Positions 42,441 through 54,107 of a DNA stretch of 64,000 nt are shown here, one piece after another. This DNA is from Neoceratodus forsteri (taxonomy: Eukaryota > Chordata > Ceratodontiformes > Ceratodontidae): positions 1,088,653,001 through 1,088,717,000 of the forward strand of contig CM057453.1 in assembly GCA_016271365.2 (NCBI GenBank), given 5' to 3'. Below the pieces are notes generated by a model. The model was given only the letters and a program-made list of their open reading frames with translations. It was not told where the DNA came from and did no database searches. A program made the translations under genes and the position numbers. Positions within the stretch are counted from its first letter, which is position 1. Every line of letters starts with the position of its first letter.

Positions 42441-43402
42441 CTGCAAGTGGGACTGGGCAGTTGGGGGGCAGGGTTATGCTAAATCACCTGGCTACCCATG
42501 AAATTGGCCCCTTGGTGCATTGCATGACCAAAGGACTCATTTGCATGGGTTCATTTGAATATTGCAATTTAGCACAAACCATTGTTGTGGTTTACTTCGG
42601 GAGCCATGTCGAGGCAGCAGTAAGTGGTTTAGTGCTGGGCCAAGATGGCCATATATTCAGTCGAATAGCACTGGCGCACTGTTCTACTGAATATAACATA
42701 TTCAGGCACCCAGTCTATCACAATGTGGAGCACAAATGTTTGCACTCCACTTTGTGCATTTTTTTAATAGCTGGCTCATTGTGGGTTAACAGCACCATTG
42801 CCATACTCCAATTGTGCCTTAGCCATTGCCAGAACAGAAAGCTGCCTGCCTTGTCCATCCTGGGACTTACCTCTGTCTCCTACTGACAGCCTAGCTTACC
42901 CCTACCCCAGGGTGGATCTGTTATGAGGGGGATCTAACCCAAACAGAAACTCAGTTGATGCTTTGGGGAGGATGTGTGTGGCCTCAGTCAGATGTGTGGC
43001 ACTTGCAGTGAGGGGTGGATATCCTAACCTACGTATACCAGCCAGCCTCCCACTTGCTAGCCATACCACTGCGCCAATGAGCTGGCTAGGAATTGATTAG
43101 CCTTAACTAGTAACTATGCATTACACATGTGGTGTACAATTAATTATACAATGGCAAGACTTTATCCTTTAATCTCATTGGTTACCAGCACCTAGAGACA
43201 GTGATGATATTGAGCAATAACATCACTGTATCTAGGTCTGGCACACTGATGACCTCATCACCTGTCAATGTAAACACCTGGATCACTGTCCACACACCAC
43301 TTACCTCAGATCTGTCATGAGCTTCAAGGTGACGTTCAACATTCTGTCTGACAGAACACTTGACAAAATGTTCCCACTGAAGATGAAAACAATGATCCAC
43401 AA
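42441..43402. other. Unassigned stretch; possible tRNA-like SINE head at 43020-43110
   Basis: The minus strand at about 43055-43085 reads gctcattggcgcagtggtat, which looks like a tRNA A-box region, but no B box was found. Otherwise no feature. Confidence 0.3.
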
Positions 43403-44160
43403 ATGACCACAGCCATGAGTACTGAACAAAAGAGACAAAAAACAAGGCATGTAAACCTAGAGGCAGCCACACTAGATAAAATCGAAATTGACTGCAATGA
43501 AGTAAACGCACGACGACAAACGGCCTGGGCAGTACGAGCACTACAAGATCGGCTGACAGAGAAAAAGATAGAGTGCAACTTTAAAACTGTAACCCCACAA
43601 AATTTTAACAACAACCTATGAGAATTTAATGCCAGTGTTAGAAATACAAATAAAGAGGGAATATATTATTTCAAGTTATGTGGGTCTCAGAGCAGCAATA
43701 AACCGTTACATGAATGAGCCGCCTAACAGTCGCTCAATCAGTGTCATCACGGACACTGATTTCTAGGCAGCCAACAATGTTTTTGTGGGTCACCTTAAAA
43801 ACATCAGATGACAGGGCAAAGATTTAGCTACCCACCATCCCCCGATCACTCGCAGTGACCTTGATAAAATAAGACACTCCAAAGCCCTGAATCCTGAAAC
43901 CGCTGGAGGTTTAGTCTGCCGAATCTAGTTCGAATTGCAAATCCATTTTGCTCACCATGGATGCGAGGACCAGAGACATCTTAAGCCAGAATCATTCACA
44001 ATCAAACACACCAAAGACGGACTGACCTATATAACTATGGCATTCAATGAAAAGACCAAAAATCATTCAAAAGTACAAGAACATGACAGAGAGAACCTCC
44101 GCAGGGCTATGTTTGAAATCCCTGGGAGCCCGCTCTGCACTGTCAAATGTTTTAAACAAT
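43403..44160 (+). pseudogene. Crypton-type tyrosine recombinase (DUF3504-like), truncated and broken
   Basis: Cryptons are DNA transposons that move with a tyrosine recombinase; KIAA1958, QRICH1 and ZMYM proteins are host genes derived from them. The plus strand encodes, in order, LDKIEIDCNEVNARRQTAWAVRALQDRL, then TPQNFNNNL (stop TGA at 43619-43621) with EFNASVRNTNKEGIYYF. Further on come VFVGHLKNIR, DLATHHPPITRSDLDKIRHS, the first-arginine region HHGCEDQRHLKPESF, YITMAFNEKTKNHSK and LCTVKCFKQ. This order matches that family as I know it. Frameshifts (between 43621 and 43935) and stops break it. Homology ends abruptly at 44160, at the Harbinger end, before the C-terminal His and Tyr catalytic region. 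Confidence 0.72.
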
Positions 44161-44404
44161 GGCCCTGTCCAGACTAGCAATGATCTTTAAAAACGTTTTT
44201 AAAAATGTTACCATTCAACCCATTTCTGTGCGTCCACATTCCACAGCTGAATCGGTTTTTAAACCGTTACTCTGCATCCGCATCAGTGTTCCTTCTCCAT
44301 TTTCCTGTAGCATTTTGAAAAGCGTTACAGTGCTCTGGAGGCCACCCATATCCCAGCAATCAGTGCTGCACTACACGCTGCGACGCACGGTCCCATAAGG
44401 CATT

Positions 44405-45712
44405 GTGGCATCTCCATGTAAACAGACCACTGACATGGAGGCGCCTGATTTAAACACTGCTGTTTTGCTCTGCCTGAATCACTGGTTCATGAAGCGGCAG
44501 GTACTAATAAGAGAGAGACAACATCGATGGGTAGCACGCCACTTGCAGACACATCAATTTCAACAGATGCAGCAGCATACTATTGCTGCTGTGAGCGATC
44601 TGCTTCTCTCAATAACATTGAACACTGTTACAGTTGACAGAGTAGTGTGGAAACATCCAAGGTCCACTGACTGGTGGGAGCAGATAGTGCTTTCTTCTTG
44701 GACTGATGAGCAATGGCTCAGTAATTTCCGCATGTCTAAACTGACTTTTACAGCTTTGTGCACAGAATTGAGCCCACACATAAAGCGGTCCGACACAGTA
44801 CTGCGCAAGGCTGTTGAAGTGCAGTGACGTGTTGCCATTACCCTGTGGTGCCTTGCCACCAATGTGGAATATCGAACCCTTGGGCATCTGTTCGGGGTTG
44901 GCAGATCTACTGTCGGTGAGATAGTAATTGATGTGTGCAAGGCCATTGTCTGTGTCATACTACCCAAGGTGATCCGAATACATAATGTGCCAGACATCAT
45001 ACAGGGGTTCGAGACTGAGTGGGGTTTCCCCAATTGTGGGGGGGCAATTGATGAGACCCACTTCTCAATTCTTTCACCTCCTGGTAATGCCTGTGAATTC
45101 TACAACAGGAAATCCTACTATTCTGTAGTGATGCAGGCTCTGGTTGATCACAAATTTCGTTTTTTGGACATTAATGTTGGATGGCCTGGCAAGGTTCACA
45201 ATGCTCGGGTCCTCAGGAATAGTAAATTATACAAGCTGGGACAGAGTGGTCAGCTGTTCCCTTCTATGCCTCGAGACATCAACGGGGTCAGTGTACCAGT
45301 TGTGATATTGGGAGACCCAGCCTATCCTCTTCTGCCTTGGCTCATGAAGCCCTATTCTGATTTTGGAAATGACCTTCGCCGTAATTTTAACTACCGTCTG
45401 AGCAGGGCTCGAATGGTAGTGGAATGTGCCTTCGGCAGACTGAAAGGCCGTTGGAGATGTCTACTGAAGAGAAATGAATATGCCATTCAGAATGTCCCCT
45501 ATGTGATAGGAGCCTGCTGTGCATTGCACAACTTTTGTGAGGAAAAGTCAGAGGCCTTTCTGGCAAGTTGGGTCTCAGAAACCGAGAGCTGCCAGTTCCC
45601 TCAACCAGCTGACCAAGAGTGTCCTCCCCCAGGTGAATTATCTATGGCAGCCATGAATCACCAGGCCACTAATATATGGCATGCACTAGCAGAATATGTC
45701 AACAACCATTGA
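44405..45712 (+). pseudogene. Harbinger transposase (HARBI1-like), one in-frame stop
   Basis: This DDE nuclease would cut and join the transposon ends. The frame is 435 codons including the terminal stop, with a single internal TGA at codon 141 (44825-44827). The TGA is followed by CGTG and looks like a CGA arginine codon lost by CpG decay. The N-terminal part holds a helix-turn-helix-like region; TLGHLFGVGRSTVGEIV follows the stop. The DDE_Tnp_4-type catalytic residues are all present: D216 (GGAIDETHF), D304 (ILGDPAYPL) and E340 (MVVECAFGRLKGRW). A further normally acidic position reads N in KVHNARV. Start alternatives are the ATGs at 44405 and 44435. Length is slightly above the roughly 350 residues of vertebrate HARBI1. 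It is a transposon copy, not the domesticated gene. Confidence 0.88.
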
Positions 45713-46410
45713 TGTGTGTGACAGTACTGGCAGTTGTATCTGTGATCCACTAAGCAGCTTAGCATACAAGTGGTACATGATATATATTTGTGAAGTTAAA
45801 GCAGAACAAGCTGTAGATGTTAACATGCTTCTTTGTTGCAACTGCCATGAGAAACTACTCAGAGAGAAACAGAAAAGGAAGCACACTTGTAATAAAACAT
45901 ACATAGTTAAAACTTCTAAAGTTAATTGAAAAAATAATTGTTTCAGCAGTTAATATTGAAATGGGTATGTTGTTGCATGACTTTAAAAATGCATTTTAAT
46001 GTATGTAACCTTAACACAACAACTATGCCCTAAAACTGTAGTGTTTTTAACACTGGGATTGTTAATTAAGCATTTTAATAACCTGTACTGTACAACAGCA
46101 TAACTGTTAAAATGGAGTTTAAACGTTAAAGTTTTGAAAAAGAAACTCATGACTGTGTTTCTGAATGTGCACTGCACAATATGTATTAAAACCATAGATA
46201 ACACCTACAAATGTGTGGCATCATTATTACTGCAGTGCTCCAATGACAACACCACACAGCAGTAACTAACATTAACAGCCATGTATTCTGACTGATTGCT
46301 CAAGAGCAGTACTTGTCATTACTGCCAGAACAACAAGGTGATGTATCACTCATCATGCAGTCAGAGTCACACATGTTGTCAGAACCTTATCAATGTACTG
46401 ACACCCATAC
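45713..46410. other. AT-rich spacer between the two Harbinger ORFs
   Basis: No coding signal. Contains AATAAA-type hexamers (for example aataaaac at 45891) that could end the transposase transcript. Confidence 0.4.
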
Positions 46411-47015
46411 CTACAAGGTTGTCCAAGTAACATCATCACCCATTAAGGCCTGTGTGAAACCACCATGGAAAAAAGTACCAGTACGATCATGGTTACTGCT
46501 GTAATGTTGTCCCATGTCACTGTGTGTAGATTGTGTCATAGCATCACATATATGGGCAGCTTGTCCAGCACATGAAGCCACTACACCAGCACCATTCATG
46601 TTGTTCACTGATGCAGTACTGACCACCTGCATGGGAGCAGCACTCAGTGATGCCTGTGCTGACGATAATGGGGTGGGGTTACCAAACGTGGGTACTGGTG
46701 CAGTACTGACCACCTGCATGGGAGCAGTTCTCAGTGATGCCTGTGCTGATGATAATGGGGTGGGATTACCAAACGTGGGTACTGGTGCAGTACTGACCAC
46801 CTGCATGGGACCAGTACTCAGTGATGCCTGTGCTGCGATAATGGGTGGGGTTCAAACGTGGGTACTGGTGCAGTTGCTGCATAAGGAAAGGACAATGCAC
46901 TGCCACCACACTGTGGAGCGGGAGCAATACCACCTGTTATTCCAGGTTCATGGCCATGACTTGCAGTAGTTTCAACCTGTGAAGGTGCACATGTTTGTGT
47001 ATTTTGTGCTGCCAC
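46411..47015 (-). pseudogene. Second ORF of the Harbinger element (candidate), repeat-bearing
   Basis: Minus-strand reading in two frames: 47015-46818 (MAAQNTQTCAPSQVETTASH...) and 46806-46411 (131 aa). The protein is rich in Ala, Pro, Thr and Ser and contains a repeated 29-residue unit around TAPVPTFGNPTPLSSAQASL. It ends THSDMGQHYSSNHDRTGTFF...DDVTWTTL. Harbinger elements commonly carry a Myb-like DNA-binding gene, often on the other strand, and the position fits. No Myb helix pattern is visible here, and upstream of 47015 the frame meets stops. It could be the C-terminal part of that gene. A deletion-frameshift in the third repeat unit (46830-46855) breaks it. Confidence 0.4.
46614..46870. 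repeat. 87-bp tandem repeat, three units
   Basis: cagtactgaccacctgcatg starts at 46614, 46701 and 46788, spacing exactly 87 bp (29 codons). The third unit has small deletions. Confidence 0.92.
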
Positions 47016-47030
47016 AATAGGAGGACGATA

Positions 47031-48189
47031 ATGCCCACCCCAGGAGTGACGTTATTACATAATAACACACACCCTGTCATGCCTTATTGCTTAATTATCA
47101 GTTATGCTCAACAAGCTGAATGTTGCTTGTAAATAAATTATTTGTTACAGAAACTCAACTAGTAATTTATGAATGCCAAATTAGTACTCAGTCCATGGGG
47201 ATTCATTTTTAATTAGTCAAAAGATCAATAAATGATTAACTGCTGAATCTGTTCTTTTGGCAGATTGAGGTCTGATGTGATGGATACCACCCTTGAAGAT
47301 AACATTTTTAGCATCCTTCAAACACCCTCAAAAAGGTACGAAATACTGGGATTTACTTGCGGCAGGACGTGCCGTCACTCTGGGCACAAGTGGTGGCTAC
47401 CAATATTTTCTTCGGTTAATATTGGTAACTTTTTTGGCAAAAATGCAAACACTTTGAGGTGTGGGTTATTGTCTGATAAGAGCACTTCTCGGTGCTAAAG
47501 GTACTTGATGCAAGCACATCATATCACATGCACATGGGGCAAGCCGTTATCTTGCAATTCACACATTCATTATTGTTTATACTCTGCATTATTATATGTT
47601 TATAAATTGGGGCATTGGGGCATTGGACCATAAGTCACAAGATGGGCTGTGTCACAGTGTATACTTTGAGACACTATATTGTATATTTAATTTATACAAA
47701 CTAAGTTTATACATTAAAATTTAAATATCTCATAGGTACACATATTACACAGGGAGTTATCATTCACTTAACAGTCACAGTCTAGTCCTAAGCAATATTT
47801 TTAACCTTAAATATATTAGTTTATAACATTTAACAAGGTATTCATAAGCAGTAAAAGCATACTGCTGCAAATCAGTCCGTAGCTATCATTCAGACTGCTG
47901 TAAAAACTGCTATCTTAACCTTCTAGTTTGCTTCTCATTTAAAATGTCCATGCTATTAACAGGCTAACTTAAGGCTTCTGACTGTGAAGGATATCGTAAT
48001 GGCCCATTATAATACAATTGACAGCTAAACATCACAAAAGCAGTTCAAATGCTAATTTAAGGCTAATTTCAGATACTGCTAAGGTTAACTGTTATGTTAA
48101 GTTTAAGCGAAGGCTTACATTTTGATAAGGGATGGTTCATATGTCCACACTAACTTTCATCTCCCATTTAGACATCCAATTACATATTT
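47031..48189. other. Unassigned AT-rich stretch
   Basis: No gene. A short direct duplication (ttggggcattggggcattgg) lies at about 47607. tgtccacactaact at 48139 loosely resembles the Harbinger left end but in the wrong orientation for a right end. Confidence 0.35.
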
Positions 48190-49090
48190 CATCCAGATAA
48201 TCTTGTATACTACTACCCTCTGGGATGTCTACAGGGTGCCCACATTTATGGTCATCAGTGTATTTCTCCAGCTAATTATTGATGCTTGGGCTGAGATCAC
48301 TTATATAGATTTGAAAAGAGATAGGTCCCAGTACCAAACTTTGTTGGGCCCACTCATCATATTGCCCTCTGCAGAATGACAACTGTTTATCTAGATTCTC
48401 TGAACTCTACCCACCAACCAGGACTCCATCAAATGTGTAATATGACTTAGAACCCTCACTTCTTTTATTTTTGTAATGATAACCTTGTGTGGCAGAAGGT
48501 CAAATGCTTTACTTAAGTTGAATAGGATAGTATCAACTGATCATCGCATTTCCAATTCCCTGTTCACGGGTTAAAACTTAATATATTTTAAATACACAAT
48601 CCCCTGTTGTTTCTTATCAGTGTTATTTTTATCTTCGTCCAGAAACTTAAAACATTCTGTATTTAACAGTCTGCTTCATGATTTTGTTGATGATGCGTAT
48701 TAGGCATATTGGGCTGTAATTGGCTCTGATTCCCGTGAATCCCTTCTTATATATTTGGATCACAGCAACCACTTAATCGGGACTTCCCCTACACACAGAA
48801 ATGTATTTGATCTTGACATGGAACCTTTGTACTTGACGTGGAACCTTTGTAAAAGAGCCCTGGGCTCAAAGGTAATTGTAATCCTAGAATTGAAATAAAT
48901 AAAATAAAATATTTATCATTTTCTGTAGTGGTCAGGCAATCTCCACACTAAAGATTTTTAGTAACTTCAGAGATGTGCCATCAGGCCCCACTGCCTTACA
49001 AATATCCACAGACTTTAATTTTTTCTAGGATTAATTTACAGGGATCACTGTGTCAATATTATTATCTATAATACCATTTGTCACCTGTTC
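48190..49090 (-). mobile_element. Old CR1-like LINE, piece 1 (reverse transcriptase)
   Basis: The minus strand encodes decayed RT: ILFNLSKAFDLLPHKVI (motif A, about 48535-48480) then SWLVGRVQRI and a worn motif B. Many substitutions mark it as old. Its upstream part seems to continue at 50605-51010. Confidence 0.6.
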
Positions 49091-50604
49091 TACAGGGTTT
49101 TATTTATTTATTTATTGGAAAGTTTCACCAGGTTAGGTACACTGAACAACAAGTTGCTTGTCTCCTGGTGTGACCTGGGGGAGAGGGTAGAGAGGGTAGA
49201 GAGGGTTACATAGTAGGATATCGTACAAGCCATTCACACATAACGTATAAAGCATAGTTTACAAAGTAGGTAGTTACAACATATACGGTGACCTTAGGGA
49301 TGCCCTATAGTGTATAACAGTGCAAATGCTCCAAAAGCATACAAGGAAGCAATATACAGATAGGACATTTGTTGCTTTAGCAGTAGCAGTCTGTATGAAT
49401 TATTGGGACAAATACAAATAAAGGAATTTACACAGCACTTTAGCATAAGAGTAGGAGAGGTGTATCAGTGAGAATAGAGAACACTAAGGCCTATATGCAA
49501 AGACTAATAGTAAAAATTCCATGTAGGGAGAATAGCAGTAGAACAGAGTCAGCTAGTAGATCCTGTGGAACACCCAGGCTCCGAGGTGGAGACAGACCAC
49601 AGAAAACAGTTTGCAACAGCATAAAAACAAGGAGCAAGATTAAGTGCTTATTTATATAAGGGCTACAAGTATAGGTCATGCTTAGACATGCGGGGCAGCA
49701 GACAAGGTGTTAGATCAAGAGAAGTGGTGAGTTAGGGGCAGGTGCAATTAACAGAAAGGAAATTATGTAGTGCTTTATTTAGTGAGCCAGGCGAGGAGGA
49801 AAATCGGATTTGTGTAGGAAGCGAGTTCCACAATTTTGGAAGACAGTAGGAAAAAGAGTACTGGCCAGTTGAGGGGAACTGACTGGGTTCTGTAGTCATG
49901 GGATCTGAGAAGGTGAGAGGGTGTGGGTGGAGGGGAAAGGGAGAAGGTAAGATAAGGAGGGAGTGTACTGAGCCAGTAGTTTGAGACAAACTTTGCACAG
50001 TGATGCAGCTGCCTATTAGCTAGAGATGGAAAAGCTAAAGAGGGGTAAAGGTGACAGTGATGGGATAGGGGAGGTGCAGCAAGGGAAAAAAAGCTAGCAG
50101 AAGGAGTTGAAAAGGGTATCAAAGCTAGCTAAAAAGGTGGCGGGAGCAGAGCAATAGATGTTATCACAGTAGTCGATGATCAGAAGAAGAATTTTTTGGA
50201 CCAGTTTGCGCATTGCCTGGAGCGGGAGGTAGAAGTGGTTTCTATATAAGGTGCCAAGTTTAGGGCATAGCTTTTTCATTATGGCATTGATATGGTCCGA
50301 GAAAGTTAGATGTTGATCCAGCCAAACACCCAGATACCTGAAGGACGCCGTGGCCTCAATAGTTGTCCCACCAAGGGTAGTAAAAGAGGGGAAGGATGGG
50401 AGCCTTGACAGTCTCTGTCTAGTGCAGAATGTCATGGTCACTGACTTCTTAGCATTTGGGACGAGCTGGTGAGATTGAAACCAACCCTGGACATTATTGA
50501 TATCCCATTGAAGCTTGGAGGCAATGTCCAAAGATGATGGCCCTGAGGAGAAAAGAACCATATCATCAACATATATATGTATAGAAGATGATGTACAGAT
50601 GGAA
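49091..50604 (-). mobile_element. LINE inserted into the old LINE (Rex/L2-type, minus strand)
   Basis: The plus-strand left edge is a (TTTA)n tract (49099-49114), the tail of a minus-strand LINE. The coding part is at 49732-50590. Confidence 0.62.
49732..50590 (-). pseudogene. Reverse transcriptase C-terminal part of the nested LINE
   Basis: Minus-strand residues YVDDMVLFSSGPSSLDIASKL (from about 50575) include the catalytic Y-x-D-D motif C. SFRYLGVWLDQHLTFSDHINAIMKKL follows, then LYRNHFYLPLQAMRKLVQKILL and LIIDYCDNIYCSAPATFLASFD. After a frameshift near 50095-50110 the end reads LTFSLSPPPTP... and FSYCLPKLWNSLPTQIRFSSS (49910-49780), the usual C-terminal block. 5' truncated before motif A. 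Clade uncertain between Rex1/Babar and L2-like groups. Confidence 0.68.
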
Positions 50605-51010
50605 TCAGGGTTAGAATTCAAATTTTTATTGTACATCGAGGAAAGGTATTCATTAAATTCTTTAGCCATTTTTTGTTCATTGATTATTTTACTCTCCTTT
50701 GACAAATGGACCTACAGTCCTACAAACTGACTTAACAGTGTTGATATAACTATAGAACTCCTTTTCCCTCCCCTTGGCTATGGTCATTTTCACGTCTAGC
50801 TTCATACATTATTAGCTGGTTAGATTCTTACACCTCCTCGTTTATAACTAATTATGCCTTCCTGTAACCCAGGGACTTTATATTTTTGTAAGCTTTGGTT
50901 TTAACATCAATTAATCTGCATACTTTGTCTATTAACTAAAGTGCTTTCCTACCCTAGTATTATATTTCCCCCATCTTGGCATATTACAATAGGTCCTGGA
51001 GACTAAATAA
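50605..51010 (-). mobile_element. Old CR1-like LINE, piece 2
   Basis: Minus-strand KIINEQKMAKEFNEYLSSMYNKN (50690-50625) matches the linker between endonuclease and RT seen in many LINEs. It continues the element at 48190-49090 across the inserted LINE. Confidence 0.5.
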
Positions 51011-51149
51011 AGTGAATGCACTGTTCCCTTAGGGTAATGCTGCCGTCACATGGCACCACAACCTAAAGGGGGATACAGTGTGTGGCCATGTCCCACAGGA
51101 AGTATGCTGAAAAGGCACAATTAAATTAATTAAATGTTATTTTAAGGGT

Positions 51150-51400
51150 CCTTAACTACACTATAACTACTGTATAACTGTGATGTAACTGCACTGTAAC
51201 TACTGTGTAGCTACATGTAACTACTATGTAGTTAACTAGTCTCACATTTGCATGTTGTGTAGTTACACACAAATTGCTTGAAGTAACTACACTGTAACTG
51301 TACTGTAGCTACTATGTGGTTGTTAACTAGTCTCACATGTGTGTGTTGTGTAGTTACATAACTTGCATATATGTGCAACTACAACTGTCTCCCTTTCGGC
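51150..51400. repeat. Subterminal TGTAACTAC repeats, left end
   Basis: Many direct and inverted copies of gtaactac/gtagttac within 250 bp, mirrored at 56690-56930. Clustered subterminal motifs are transposase binding sites in several transposon families; that role here is inferred. Confidence 0.65.
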
Positions 51401-52139
51401 ACAAATCAATTCATTCTGACAAGTGTAACTACTCATGTAATAACTGTTGCAAAGTGTAACAGAAAATCTATAATGCATTTACCACTCTATCTCTTCTGGC
51501 ATTATGTTATTTGTTCTTAAAAGGACAACTACATATATTAAAGCTATTGCACATTGTAACAGCAAATCTATTGTGTAACTACTACGTTATTACTTTTGGC
51601 ATTATTAAATCTGTTTTTACAAGTGTAACTGCCTATACATGCAGATTGTGTGCACTGTTTCAAATGTCAATGTCTATCTGACATTTATTTGAAAGGTACT
51701 CACACAGAACAATGTTAAAGTGCATTAAGAATGGTAACTAAAATATGAATACAATGTAATTTCAGTTTGCTACAGTTAAATGCACTGACTGGCAACTCTT
51801 TAGATGATGCGCCATGTCTAATTTCCAGTTTTTCCATGAACTTGCAGGTTAGTAAACATGCAGTCTAATATTGTGAATTGATATGTAACTGTACAAAAAA
51901 ATATTTCATTTGCATAATTACTAATTGGCACTATAACAATATTGTGGCTAAGAAATAATGGTACTGTTTTCGTGATTAATGACTAGGTAACATCTATTTG
52001 CAGTTGCTCACACTTACATTTACCAAATGCCGGTATTGTAGCTGTGATGTACTGTAAGTTCTCATTCAGAAATCAGTCCCTCATTAACTTACTTCTTACT
52101 AAACATGCAATCAAATATTAGACCCTGTTCACATAGGTG

Positions 52140-52620
52140 GCAAGCAATGTGTCAAATGTGCATTCCCAGGACTGGTGATCAATAGTAGCCATCCGATAAG
52201 ATGGACTGACCAGGAGCAGACTGGATCTTGCACTGTGTGTGGAGTGGAGGATTGTGGGTTATGAGTGGTCTTCCCATTGCTGCTGTTTTCCAGTAAGGGG
52301 ACCTACTGGTCTACCTATGTTTACTGCCTTGCCCCCAGCCCTCATGGCATAGTCAGAGGGCTGGGGTACCTTGATGTAAAGGATGGTGTTATGGCAGCTA
52401 TACCATTCAGCCAGTGGGAATGACATGTAATGGCTAAGGAAGGGTCCCTGCCTGTGTATCCAGCACCACTGACTACCACTCCACACAGCAGACTGGTGAT
52501 AAAGCATGGTATGTAGCAATGCCCCACCCCCAGCCACCCACTGGGTAGTAGCAGGACAGGGGTGTGCAGGTAGAAGAGTTGTGGGTCAATGCCACAGAAG
52601 CAGCACATTTCTTAGTAACT
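52140..52620. repeat. GC-rich module of the palindrome, left copy
   Basis: Inverted counterpart of 55430-55960. It contains ccagccctcatggcatagtc and ccacacagcagactggtgat. A related module, itself folded, sits at the centre (53869-54098). Confidence 0.7.
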
Positions 52621-52799
52621 ACCACAATGTTACAAGCCAATAAGTAATTATTTAAATTATTTTTATTTTATAAGTAAACAATATAGTTGCATAGTAATTA
52701 ACAATATTATATTGCATATTTAATAAGCAGAAAGTGCATGAGGAAATTATTTCTGAAGGAAAACATACATCAGTACTACAGCATTGACATTCAATGTAA

Positions 52800-53100
52800 G
52801 CCTATAGTAGTTACACCCTTCTTCTTATGCTTTATTTTAAGTATCAGTTTCTGCATACTTTACAAATACGTGTTAGTTAGTCATTAACTGTAGAAGCAAA
52901 GCAAGAAAAGCAGCACATTCCTTAGTAACTACAGCACTGAATATACTCTTCTTCTTACACTTTATTTTATGTGTCAGTTTCTGCGTACTTACTTTGTAAG
53001 TACATGTTAGTTAGGCATTAACTGTGGAAACAATGCCACAGAAGCAACACATTCCTTAGTAACTACAACACTGTTAAAAGCCAATAAGAAATTATGTAAA
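52800..53100 (-). repeat. 132-bp tandem units, left arm (two copies)
   Basis: Units with cttcttcttatgctttatttt and gtcagtttctgc; inverted relative to the longer array at 54465-55270. Confidence 0.7.
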
Positions 53101-53164
53101 TTAATAATTTATTGTACAGCAATTTACAATGTTAGATTGCATGTTTATTTTTATTATTATGTTT

Positions 53165-53290
53165 ATTTTATTTCTTTTTTTTTTTTTGGGTTGCATAGTA
53201 TATAAGTGATGGCTCTGGGATTCAAACCCTGATCTCCAGGTTTGCAGGTCAGTGCTTTTAACTGCTGCACTATACTGCAGTAAGTTCATG
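53165..53290 (-). mobile_element. tRNA-derived SINE head, left arm
   Basis: On the minus strand: cagtatagtgcagcagttaa, gcactgacctgcaaacctgg, gggtttgaatccc (a B-box-like sequence). Resembles the head of MIR-type SINEs. The inverted partner is at 54283-54400. Confidence 0.6.
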
Positions 53291-53868
53291 AGGGATTGAC
53301 TTTTGAAGGATAATTTTAAGTGTCACTAGTACACCGTAACTACTCTATAACTACTCTATTACTGCACTACTATGTAGTTGTTAACTAGTTTCACAATGTG
53401 TGTTGCGTACTTATATAACTTTAAATGTGCTGCTTCTGGGGAATTGATCCACACCTCTTCTGCACCCACACCACTGTTCTGCTGCTGCCTAAGTGGGTGG
53501 CAGGGGTTGGGGCATGGCTACCTTAAGATGATTGTCCTCATTCTTCTGTACCTAAGACTAAACTGTCCCATTGTACAATACTGAACAGTCATATGATTAA
53601 CTGATTGTACATCATGTACTGTATGTTGCACCCACACTTTAGTTGCTACTTTATTGTGTTTTAGCTATATTCTTGCACTTAATCGTATCTAGCTGCACTC
53701 AATATATTCAGTGTATTCTATTTCTTGTACCTTTCTCTGTTAATGTAAGTGTATTGTCTGTATTACCTATGTGCCATCTTTATGGCCTGGGTCATGCCTG
53801 AAAATGGTCCATTGAATCAGTGCACCTGCCCAGTAAATAAACATATATATACTGTATATATTACCAAT

Positions 53869-54098
53869 CTGCTGTGTGGAGTAATGGTGGGTGGTGCCAG
53901 ATACACATGCAGGGACTCTTCCTTAGCCATTACATGCACTTGTTCACCACCATGCCCCAAGCCCTCATGGTATAATCAGAGGGCTGTGGCAGCTTGGTGT
54001 GAAGGATGGCGCCATGGCTTCCACCCAGTTCAGCTAGTGGGAAGGGCATGTAACGGCTATGTGTATCTGGCACCAGCCATCATCACTCCAGACAGCAG
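53869..54098. mobile_element. Central hairpin of the palindrome
   Basis: ctgctgtgtggag at 53871 pairs with ctccagacagcag ending at 54098, and tggtgccagatacacat (53893) with atgtgtatctggcacca (54059). It looks like a self-folded variant of the GC-rich module. Confidence 0.6.
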
Positions 54099-54107
54099 AT
54101 CAGTTAT

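Larger units (their letters stand above)
44161..47030 (+). mobile_element. PIF/Harbinger DNA transposon, 3' end not located
   Basis: Starts where Crypton homology ends, with ggccctgtccagactagca, a plausible Harbinger terminal sequence. It holds a nearly complete transposase (44405-45712) and, on the opposite strand downstream, a second low-complexity ORF (46411-47015) in the position where Harbinger elements often carry their second gene. An inverted copy of the left end was searched for by eye to about 48150 and not found, so the right end is a guess. Confidence 0.6.

Noticed and set aside
44405..45712. Domesticated HARBI1 host gene
   Set aside because: An in-frame stop, a neighbouring transposon-like end and a neighbouring second ORF point to a transposon copy.
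48121..48165. Right end of the Harbinger element (tgtccacactaact)
   Set aside because: Similarity to the left end is short and in direct, not inverted, orientation.
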